From Rhodospirillaceae bacterium (GTDB lineage Bacteria; Pseudomonadota; Alphaproteobacteria; Thalassobaculales; Thalassobaculaceae), in the NCBI GenBank assembly GCA_002709155.1, contig PAQA01000021.1, positions 22,525-69,884 of the forward strand: 47,360 bases of DNA, in the 5' to 3' direction. Below, piece after piece: positions 33,125 to 40,445 of the stretch. Position 1 is the first letter of the stretch, and each line of letters begins with the position of its first letter. The position numbers were made by a program, and so were the translations under genes. The notes beneath the pieces were generated by a model. The model made no database searches. It was not told the DNA's origin and worked only from the letters and a program-made list of their open reading frames with translations.

Positions 33125-34720
33125 TCACGAAAATAGTCCGTGTAAATACCAAGATGGTTTTTTCTTACTTTGTTTCATTCGTTCTTTAAACAACCAATAA
33201 CGGCGGCCATCGGAATCTTCAATTCTGAAATAATCGCGTGTCTTATAATAGTCTTCTACGAGCCACCATTCCGAGGCAATGCGTTCAGGTCCATTAGCAC
33301 GTCTGACATTAACTAAGGCATGCCGCCAACGGAATTGAAATGGCAGAGACCGGTTATACTCCGTCAATGGTTCTATATATTCCGGCCTTTGCAAAAGATA
33401 TAATGGACGGACAGTTAAAGTATTTTTAAATGAACTGCTCATCGATTGTGCTATTTTAGTATAATGTAAATTTGAAGAGACTGGAAAAGCAGTTTCAGAT
33501 CGTTCTGGAGAATAACTTTCCTTTAAAGATCTACGGATAACAGAACTAGAGCCAAACCTGTTTACCAACCTATCAACGAGTACTGATATTTCAGAATTGA
33601 TACAATCACTTTGAGATATCAAGTCTGATTGAAGCGGCTGATATATATCAACCTTGGTCGCTTCAAGTGTGATTACATCCACTCCGGAAACTAATATAAA
33701 ATCATCAAATTTTTCGAAAAATAATTTGGAAAATATTGATTTATCACGGCTGTCCTGGCTAGTGCTAACTATTAATTTATCAAGCTGTCCATCAATTCGA
33801 TAAAGTGAAACCTTTAATTCACGTGTACCTAGAGACCTAATTTCTAACTTCTTCATTAAGCGCTCAAGTAGGCATTCAAGCACTGCCAATATAGAACCCA
33901 TGGTAGATATTGGATCAGCTAGAACAAATCTGACTAAGTCTGGTGAATGACTTATCTGAGCTGATATAGGTTCAGCTTCCAATCCCAATGCCTGATCTAA
34001 TCGTCTCCTAACCTCAAGCCCAAACCTTGCTCTCAAGGGCGCTCTAGCGATTGGGAACAATGATTTAATTTGACGCAACCCAACCTTACTCAAATCCTCT
34101 ACCAATGATATAGGTAGCCTTAGTCCAATCAATGGTAAATCTGCGATAGCAGCTTGCTGAGCTCCTGGTTTAATAATCTGAGATGACAGCCCTCCAAAAT
34201 GTGCTAAAGCCCATGCAGCTCCTGGTGTATCGGCAATCACCCCGCGCGCAGTCAATCCAATGTGGCAGAGTCGATCAATAATACTATCAAGAAGTTTTTT
34301 CTCACCCCCAAAAAGATGCGCACATCCAGTGATATCTAACCAAAGTCCTCTTTCCCCTATTTCTTTTCTACTTTCATCAAACGCAACAAATGGCGTGTAT
34401 CGACCACACCAATTTGCTAGTGTAGTTAGTTCCATTTTATCTGTCAGTAGATCTATTTCAGCCACTAATAACTTCGAATGTAACGCTAATGCGTCACTAA
34501 GTGACCACCCGACCGCAATACCTAGTTTTTCTGATATGGGGCAAGTCGCGACAATCGTACGACGTCCATATTCTGTTCGCACAATTACCATAGCATTGGA
34601 AGATAACTTTTCAGCGTCTCGACCTCTTGTTATACGCCTAAGTCGATCCAGAGCTATGTTTGGAAACCAAAGATAAAGAATACGCCGGCCAGCATTTAAA
34701 TGTTCTCTTTTTGTTCTCAT
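33125..34720 (-). CDS. imuB: ImuB, Y-family-like mutasome protein
   Basis: A 531-residue DinB-related protein without the catalytic carboxylates; its N-terminus is RRILYLWFPNIALDRL. WCGRYTPFVAFDESRKEIGERGLWLDITGCAHLFGG, GVIADTPGAAWALAHFG and WRHALVNVRRANGPERIASEWW are ImuB-typical segments. It is known to be a non-catalytic hub linking DnaE2, the beta clamp and ImuA. ATG 34720 is the only start near the conserved region, no Shine-Dalgarno is seen, and the LexA box lies over codons 2-7. No imuA precedes it. DnaE2 follows at once. Confidence 0.95.
   Translation of the reverse strand: MRTKREHLNAGRRILYLWFPNIALDRLRRITRGRDAEKLSSNAMVIVRTEYGRRTIVATCPISEKLGIAVGWSLSDALALHSKLLVAEIDLLTDKMELTTLANWCGRYTPFVAFDESRKEIGERGLWLDITGCAHLFGGEKKLLDSIIDRLCHIGLTARGVIADTPGAAWALAHFGGLSSQIIKPGAQQAAIADLPLIGLRLPISLVEDLSKVGLRQIKSLFPIARAPLRARFGLEVRRRLDQALGLEAEPISAQISHSPDLVRFVLADPISTMGSILAVLECLLERLMKKLEIRSLGTRELKVSLYRIDGQLDKLIVSTSQDSRDKSIFSKLFFEKFDDFILVSGVDVITLEATKVDIYQPLQSDLISQSDCINSEISVLVDRLVNRFGSSSVIRRSLKESYSPERSETAFPVSSNLHYTKIAQSMSSSFKNTLTVRPLYLLQRPEYIEPLTEYNRSLPFQFRWRHALVNVRRANGPERIASEWWLVEDYYKTRDYFRIEDSDGRRYWLFKERMKQSKKKPSWYLHGLFS
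34702..34716. promoter_or_regulatory. LexA (SOS) box, GTTC-N7-GTTC, at the imuB start
   Basis: GTTCTCTTTTTGTTC is an exact GTTC-N7-GTTC direct repeat, the alphaproteobacterial LexA operator. It sits just inside the imuB reading frame (start codon 34718-34720), so LexA bound there would block the start of transcription elongation or overlap the transcription start. imuA-imuB-dnaE2 are known SOS genes in this class. Confidence 0.88.
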
Positions 34721-35053
34721 TTAGAATAAATAACAATATTAGGGATAAATGAGAAGGTTTAATAATTTAATTAGAACAAATTTTTTAATTCCACCTATCA
34801 ACTAGTATTACTCGATCATATTATAAGAGTATGAACCTATTAGTTATTGTCATTTCACAAGTTTTCTCGGAAAAGATCTTCTAGCATTTCATCCCCTGTC
34901 CGTTTATCTGAATGCTCCTTAAAAGTTAATTACCCTTAATACTTTGTGCTGAATTCGAACGTATGAAAAAGATATTCTGTACGTACCAACAAACTGGTAT
35001 TAAGTTGAACAAAATGTTAACTCGTTCACTCAATGTCCGTGAGAGGAATAAAC
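34721..35053. other. Divergent intergenic region between imuB and the D-lactate dehydrogenase gene
   Basis: 333 bp, strongly AT-rich. I see no ORF with coding character and no trace of imuA. A TAATAT -10-like element lies about 20 bases before imuB on the minus strand. GAGAGGA precedes the dehydrogenase ATG at 35054. No further LexA box and no strong inverted repeat were found. Confidence 0.6.
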
Positions 35054-36457
35054 ATGCAAATTGATGCAATCCCATCTGATCCCAATGTGCGTGACACGGT
35101 AATTGGCATCTTAAAGCAACGATTTGGCGATCAATTCACGACATCTGATGCTATAAGAGAACGGCATGGGAAAGGCGAGAGCTACCACGATACTGCAGCG
35201 CCTGACGGCGTCTTTTTCCCAAACACTACCGAAGAAGTAGCAGATGCAGTATCGATCTGCGCAGACTATAAATTTCCTGTTATTCCTTTTGGTGTTGGTA
35301 CAGCTTTGGAAGGGCATATTGCAGCCCTTCGCGGCGGCCTATGCATCGACATGTCAATGATGAATGCAGTTCTGGAAGTTAACCCCGAAGACCTGGATGT
35401 AACTGTCCAAGCCGGCGTCACTCGCAAACAATTAAACGAGCACCTTCGTGATACCGGCTTATTTTTTCCTATTGATCCAGGCGCCGACGCCACCATTGGA
35501 GGAATGGCTGCAACGCGAGCATCAGGAACTAACGCTGTAAGATATGGTACAATGCGAGAAAATGTTTTATCGCTTACTGTCGTTACTGCAGATGGCCGTA
35601 TTATCAAGACAGCTAGAAGAGCAAGAAAATCTTCTGCAGGTTATGATCTTACCCGGTTATTTGTTGGATCAGAGGGAACGTTAGGTGTCATTACTGAAAT
35701 AACCCTTAAAGTATTCGGGATACCAGAGTCTATCACTTCTGCTGTCTGCCAATTTGAAGACTTAGAAAATGCAATCAACACCTCCATACTAATAGTACAA
35801 GCTGGGATACCTGTTGCAAGAATGGAATTACTAGATGATGTTCAGATGGATGCATGTATAAAGTATTCAAAGCTTGAAGGTTATGATGCAAAACCTACCA
35901 TATTTTTTGAATTCCATGGCACAGAAGCTAGTGCCAAAGAGCAAGCTGAAACGGTTCAGGAAATAGCAGAAGAGCTTGGCGGGTCTGCTTTTAAATGGAC
36001 AGCGCAAATGGAAGATAGAAATAAACTTTGGCAAGCTCGACACGATGCATATTATGCTGCAATTGCGCTTCGTTCAGGCTGTCAGGGATGGGCGACCGAC
36101 GTTTGTGTGCCGGTGTCTCGTCTCGCCGAATGTATCAATGAGACCAAAGCCGACCTTGAGGGAACCAACCTATTATCTCCACTTGTAGGTCATGTTGGAG
36201 ACGGGAATTTCCATCTACTCTATATAGTTGACCCTGAGAATGCCAAGGAAATGGCAGAAGCACAGGCCCATTCAGACAGAATGGTTATACGCGCCTTAGC
36301 AATGGGCGGCACTTGCACAGGAGAACACGGCGTCGGTTACGGAAAAATGCATTTTCTTCAAGAAGAACATGGAGATTCTATATCATTAATGCGCTCTTTA
36401 AAGCTCGCATTTGATCCAGAAAACATCATGAATCCGGGGAAAATAGTCAATATTTAA
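35054..36457 (+). CDS. FAD-linked oxidase: D-lactate dehydrogenase (cytochrome)/glycolate oxidase GlcD-like
   Basis: About 467 residues from ATG 35054 (MQIDAIPSDPNVRD), with GAGAGGA seven bases before it; the track's earlier start reads through that site. FAD type-4 domain: VIPFGVGTALEGHIAALRGGLCIDMSMMN, DPGADATIGGMAATRASGTNAVRYGTMRENV, and GYDLTRLFVGSEGTLGVITE. C-terminal GHVGDGNFH and GGTCTGEHGVGYGKM are the family's active-site and cap-domain motifs. It oxidises a D-2-hydroxy acid, most likely D-lactate, and passes electrons to the respiratory chain. GlcE/GlcF partners are absent, which favours D-lactate dehydrogenase. Confidence 0.93.
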   Translation: MQIDAIPSDPNVRDTVIGILKQRFGDQFTTSDAIRERHGKGESYHDTAAPDGVFFPNTTEEVADAVSICADYKFPVIPFGVGTALEGHIAALRGGLCIDMSMMNAVLEVNPEDLDVTVQAGVTRKQLNEHLRDTGLFFPIDPGADATIGGMAATRASGTNAVRYGTMRENVLSLTVVTADGRIIKTARRARKSSAGYDLTRLFVGSEGTLGVITEITLKVFGIPESITSAVCQFEDLENAINTSILIVQAGIPVARMELLDDVQMDACIKYSKLEGYDAKPTIFFEFHGTEASAKEQAETVQEIAEELGGSAFKWTAQMEDRNKLWQARHDAYYAAIALRSGCQGWATDVCVPVSRLAECINETKADLEGTNLLSPLVGHVGDGNFHLLYIVDPENAKEMAEAQAHSDRMVIRALAMGGTCTGEHGVGYGKMHFLQEEHGDSISLMRSLKLAFDPENIMNPGKIVNI

Positions 36458-36501
36458 TAGGAATGTTGGAATTAAAAACTTGGTCATTAAACAGGTATGA
36501 C

Positions 36502-37443
36502 CTAACACGTTTTTTTGATCCAATCCCCAATCCATTTTGAGATATCCGCTGAATTCTCGTCCATCATGAACATATGTGTCGCGCCTGAAAATCCAATCTC
36601 CGGAAGCGAGACGAGTTCCGCTCTCCCACCCACTGAATTAATCTTTTCACATACGATCTGAGTTTCTTTTTTTGCGTCACACCATCGTTCCGACTGTTCT
36701 ATGAAGTCACCCAGTAAAAGTAACCAGGGTTTCCCTTTTATAGTCTCAGACTTTATGTCTTCTAATAATGGCCATCCAGAGGCTTCGGCGCATATAACAG
36801 CCCGAATACAATCACTATTCTCAACGGCTGCCCGAGAACCAAGAAATCCACCCTGACTGTGGCACAATAAAACACAAGGCCCTATTTCTTTTAATGCGGC
36901 ACCAATGCCCCTTATTTGAGCGTTAGATGTAGTGGTCCATCTTGGTACAAACTGTTTTTGAAATGCATCCAATGCTTTCAGTGGAAATCTTTGACCTTGA
37001 AAAGCTGTGCCAGTTTTATAGCCATCCGGAGGTCCAAAACGAAAAATATCCCATGCTTCATCCAATGTTCTGGGTATAGGATCCCCTTCCCATACGCCTT
37101 CCACGGCGCAAAATCCGGAACGACCTCGTTCCACATTATCGATCACGTAAACTGCAAACCCTTGTAATAGAAATTCATTTAGCCATCCCGGACGTCCGTC
37201 AGGTGTTGTTTCCCAACACGCTCCTGTCAAACCTCCTCCGTGCAGAAGCACCAAGGGATAATCAAACTTTTTATTTTTTGGAATAAAATATTGAACATAA
37301 AGTTGCTCTATTAAAAATTTTCCGTTTGGGTCTTGCTCATGCGAGTTAGTTTCAGTGAACCAAATTTTCCTTTTTGGTTTCCCTTTCACCTCAACCAGAC
37401 GCCCTCCAACGTGAAAGCTTCCAAATTTTTCTAATTCATACAT
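36502..37443 (-). CDS. Alpha/beta hydrolase (putative esterase)
   Basis: About 313 residues from ATG 37443 (MYELEKFGSFHVGG); the longer track start adds residues with no family look. LVLLHGGGLTGACWETTPDGRPGW forms the oxyanion region, IDNVERGRSGF follows, the nucleophile elbow is CHSQGG (Ser196), and the C-terminal SGATHMFMMDENS holds the likely His. The family resembles secreted or cytosolic esterases of unknown substrate; no signal peptide is seen here. It stands alone between the convergent D-lactate dehydrogenase gene and the divergent FAH-family gene. Confidence 0.88.
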   Translation of the reverse strand: MYELEKFGSFHVGGRLVEVKGKPKRKIWFTETNSHEQDPNGKFLIEQLYVQYFIPKNKKFDYPLVLLHGGGLTGACWETTPDGRPGWLNEFLLQGFAVYVIDNVERGRSGFCAVEGVWEGDPIPRTLDEAWDIFRFGPPDGYKTGTAFQGQRFPLKALDAFQKQFVPRWTTTSNAQIRGIGAALKEIGPCVLLCHSQGGFLGSRAAVENSDCIRAVICAEASGWPLLEDIKSETIKGKPWLLLLGDFIEQSERWCDAKKETQIVCEKINSVGGRAELVSLPEIGFSGATHMFMMDENSADISKWIGDWIKKTC

Positions 37444-37579
37444 CTTTGAATTACCCAAAGAAATTAAGTGCCACAATATTATCAATCAACCATTTAGTCT
37501 TGGTGGATAACTTGACCCATCATCGTCTGAATAGGATATTCTATATTTTCTTCAACACCAAATATTTAGGAAACAAGAA

Positions 37580-38362
37580 ATGAGATGGGCACGTATTCAA
37601 ATTGAACATAAGATTTCTCACGGCATTGTTGAGGAAGATCAAATTTGTCTTGTCGAGGGTGGAATATTTGACAAGATAAACCTCACTGGTCAAAAAGTCC
37701 CAATAGAGAACGCTAAATTTCTTACGCCGATTGAGCCAAAAACATTCTATGCTGCTGGGTTAAATTATGCAGAGCATGTCATTGAACAGGCTTTAGCTAA
37801 TAATCGCGAACCTAATATTCCCGACGAGCCTCACATAGGTTATCGTGCGAATAACGCTCTCATTGCACATAATGAACCTATCATTAAACCGTCCGATTCA
37901 TCTGAAGAATTTCAGTACGAGGGCGAATTGGTAGCCATAATTGGGAAAGAAGCAAAGAATATATCTGAGGACGAAGCGCTAGATTTTGTATTCGGATATA
38001 CTATTGGAAACGACGTGAGCGAGCGTAAATGGCAACGTGACGATCGGACGATGTGGAGAGCAAAAAATACAGATACTTTTAAACCAATGGGCCCGTGGAT
38101 CGAAACAGATGTAAATCTTGATAAGTTAATCACTACGGTGCGGTTGAATAATATTGAGACGATTTCTTTTCCTACAAATTCAATGATCTTTGGTGTAGCC
38201 CGTTTCATCAGTGCCATGTCACGGTATTTGACTTTAGTTCCAGGAGATATGATTTGGATGGGAACAGAAGGACATTCTAAAAACATGAAAGCAGGAGACA
38301 TATGCGAAATTGAAATAAATGAAATTGGCACACTCCGAAATCCAATTATTCTGGGGAATTAA
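37580..38362 (+). CDS. Fumarylacetoacetate hydrolase (FAH) family protein
   Basis: A 260-residue FAH-fold enzyme. IEPKTFYAAGLNYAEHVIEQ starts the catalytic domain; metal ligands are Glu114 and Glu116 (YEGELVAIIGK) and Asp145 (TIGNDVSER); SRYLTLVPGDMIWMGTEGHSKNMKAGD is the conserved end region. Family members hydrolyse or decarboxylate beta-keto acids such as acylpyruvates, oxaloacetate or fumarylacetoacetate. Which one applies here cannot be told. ATG 37580 follows an AGGAAACAAGAA site. It stands alone, convergent with the flagellin gene. Confidence 0.93.
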   Translation: MRWARIQIEHKISHGIVEEDQICLVEGGIFDKINLTGQKVPIENAKFLTPIEPKTFYAAGLNYAEHVIEQALANNREPNIPDEPHIGYRANNALIAHNEPIIKPSDSSEEFQYEGELVAIIGKEAKNISEDEALDFVFGYTIGNDVSERKWQRDDRTMWRAKNTDTFKPMGPWIETDVNLDKLITTVRLNNIETISFPTNSMIFGVARFISAMSRYLTLVPGDMIWMGTEGHSKNMKAGDICEIEINEIGTLRNPIILGN

Positions 38363-38522
38363 CGAGTCTTTTTTTTCGAACCAAAATCACAAACGGTTCA
38401 GAATAAGTTTTAGTCCAATAAAACTAAAACCACTTTTAAAAACTACAAAGAGACTATCCGGCTCTATACTAGATATTCGTCTAAAACGCCTCAATAGACT
38501 GGCGACATTATTACTAAAGGAA

Positions 38523-39350
38523 TTACTTAAAGAGGCTGAGGATATTACCGCTTGCGCTGTTAGCAATACTCGCTGTCTGAGCGGCTAACTGAGACTGAAC
38601 ATTTTGAGATGCTAGTGATACGGTTTCACGACCTATATCGGCATCTACTATCCCGCCTAACCCTTCCGCAGCAAGTTGCTCAAAATTTATTAATTCATCT
38701 TGGCGTCCTTGAATTGCGTTTTGTGCGGACACAAGTGAAGACGCAGCACCTGACAAAGTGGACTGGAACGCAGCAAATTCATTTTCAATTATGGACATGG
38801 GGTTACCAATTTTCGCCTCGTCAGATATAGCAGTCTGCAGAGCGTTCACAGCAGTACCAACTCCACTTTGAGATCCAACAACAAGTTCGTCACCATTTTC
38901 AGAAGATAGGGTCGAGACATCCGATGCATCGGCGCCTATTAAATTCGCTCCATTAAACGAACTGTTAGAGACAAAGCTTTGCGCCTGTTGAAGTAAATTT
39001 CCAACTTCAGACTTTAAAATATCTTTTTGCGCTTCATTATTTGCACCATTAGCCAACTCAAATAACTTGCCTTTAATTTCGACATTCAGATCTGACAAAG
39101 CATTAACCCCAGACAAGCCGGTCGACACAACACCACTCGCACTATTCAATCCTTGATTCAATGCTGACGCGACTTGTATTTTTCCTCGCAATTGTTGAGC
39201 TAACGCAAAGCTGTCTGAATTCGATGATGGGTCTACCCTTAGCCCGGTGGCTAATTTTACTGCCGTTGCAGCAGTGGCTTTTTCCCCCGCATCTACGCTA
39301 CGCAACGATTTAAATAGACTAGCACTGAGATTAACAGGGGTAATTGCCAT
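38523..39350 (-). CDS. Short flagellin (FliC-like)
   Basis: A 275-residue flagellin. The N-terminal D0/D1 region (MAITPVNLSASLFKSLRSVDAGEKATAATAVKLATGLRVDPSSNSDSFALAQQLRGK) and the C-terminal coiled region (DADIGRETVSLASQNVQSQLAAQTASIANSASGNILSLFK) are complete, while the variable D2/D3 domain is almost absent. Short alphaproteobacterial flagellins have this shape. It would be exported by the flagellar type III system. No other flagellar gene is in the window, so it is an isolated filament gene, or a paralogue for a specialised filament. Confidence 0.9.
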   Translation of the reverse strand: MAITPVNLSASLFKSLRSVDAGEKATAATAVKLATGLRVDPSSNSDSFALAQQLRGKIQVASALNQGLNSASGVVSTGLSGVNALSDLNVEIKGKLFELANGANNEAQKDILKSEVGNLLQQAQSFVSNSSFNGANLIGADASDVSTLSSENGDELVVGSQSGVGTAVNALQTAISDEAKIGNPMSIIENEFAAFQSTLSGAASSLVSAQNAIQGRQDELINFEQLAAEGLGGIVDADIGRETVSLASQNVQSQLAAQTASIANSASGNILSLFK

Positions 39351-39540
39351 TTTTCCAACCTTTAGTTTTAATTACTATTATAATTAAAAATTTTGTCCAT
39401 TGCACGGGTAAAAAACTAAGTGAGTCGGTGCGTTAAATCAACTGTATTTAAGCATGATATAAAAAGTTCATTTAGAGTTTTTTATTAGATCCAATTTGCT
39501 AAACTCATGTTAGATTCATTGTACCGGGGACAAAAGCATT

Positions 39541-40422
39541 ATGAAATTCGCGCTACATTTTGGAAATTTAATCTTTCCTTCGCCTCATGCAGCAAAAAAA
39601 CTTGCTTTGGCCGCCGAAGCAGCCGGGTTTGAATCAATCATCGCAGTCGAACATGTCGTCATACCAACCGACTATGAAACTAGGTATCCATACAATGAAA
39701 ATGGACGTCTTCCGGGAAATGCGGATATGCCTTGGCCTGACCCCTTATCTTGGTTAACTTTTATTGGTGGAGTAACGACTAAGCTCCGTTTAATAACAGG
39801 CGTATTGGTTCTACCGCAGCGAAATCCCTTAGTCTTAGCAAAACAATTGGCCACAATCGACCATTTAACCGAAGGCCGTTTAGAATTAGGTATTGGAGTC
39901 GGGTGGTTGAAAGAGGAATTCGAGGCAATTGGAGTGCCGTTTAAACGACGCGGAGCTAGAATGGATGAATACATAAAATCAATGCGAGCGCTTTGGGCCC
40001 ACCAGGATGCAAGCTTCGATGGTGAATTTGTATCTTTTAGCCAAATGAATTGCAGTCCAAAACCATATAACGGGCGTGTTCCAATCATAATAGGAGGACA
40101 TTCTCCTAAGGCTGCTCAGAGGGCGGCCCATCTTGGGGATGGTTTTTTCCCGGCTACAGGAACGCAAACAGATATCTCGCCGATTATACAAATAATGCAT
40201 GAGGAAGCTGAAAGAATTGATCGGGACCCCAAAACAATAGAGCTAACAACTGGTTGCCCTGGCGCACTCCCTGGTTCAAAAGTTGATCCATTATCCGCAG
40301 TTGAAGAAAGAATCGCGGCAGGTGTTGACCGTATAGCGCTGCCAGTTAATGCTTTTTCAGATAATATAGAAGAACAACTCACATCTTTCAGTGAAAATGT
40401 TATCCAAAAAATAAATGGATGA
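39541..40422 (+). CDS. LLM-class (luciferase-like, F420/FMN-dependent) oxidoreductase
   Basis: A 293-residue TIM-barrel of the bacterial-luciferase family. FALHFGNLIFPSPHAAKKLALAAEAAGFESIIAVEHVVIP, LITGVLVLPQRNPLVLAKQLATIDHLTEGRLELGIGVGW and VPIIIGGHSPKAAQRAAHLGDGFFP match the TIGR03619-type group, annotated as F420-dependent. Whether this organism makes F420 is not known; FMN is possible. It opens the five-gene plus-strand row with the aconitase-like enzyme, 23 bp before that gene's preferred start. GGGGA lies ten bases before the ATG. Confidence 0.9.
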   Translation: MKFALHFGNLIFPSPHAAKKLALAAEAAGFESIIAVEHVVIPTDYETRYPYNENGRLPGNADMPWPDPLSWLTFIGGVTTKLRLITGVLVLPQRNPLVLAKQLATIDHLTEGRLELGIGVGWLKEEFEAIGVPFKRRGARMDEYIKSMRALWAHQDASFDGEFVSFSQMNCSPKPYNGRVPIIIGGHSPKAAQRAAHLGDGFFPATGTQTDISPIIQIMHEEAERIDRDPKTIELTTGCPGALPGSKVDPLSAVEERIAAGVDRIALPVNAFSDNIEEQLTSFSENVIQKING

Positions 40423-40445
40423 TAAAATTGGATACCGAGCACGCA

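Noticed and set aside
34260-34676. 138-aa plus-strand ORF antisense to imuB
   Set aside because: Ser/Ile-rich shadow of conserved ImuB sequence with no motif.
39351-39540. Possible flagellar sigma-28 promoter before the flagellin gene
   Set aside because: TAAA followed after 15 bases by GCACCGAC matches the -10 consensus GCCGATAA poorly, so I did not call it.
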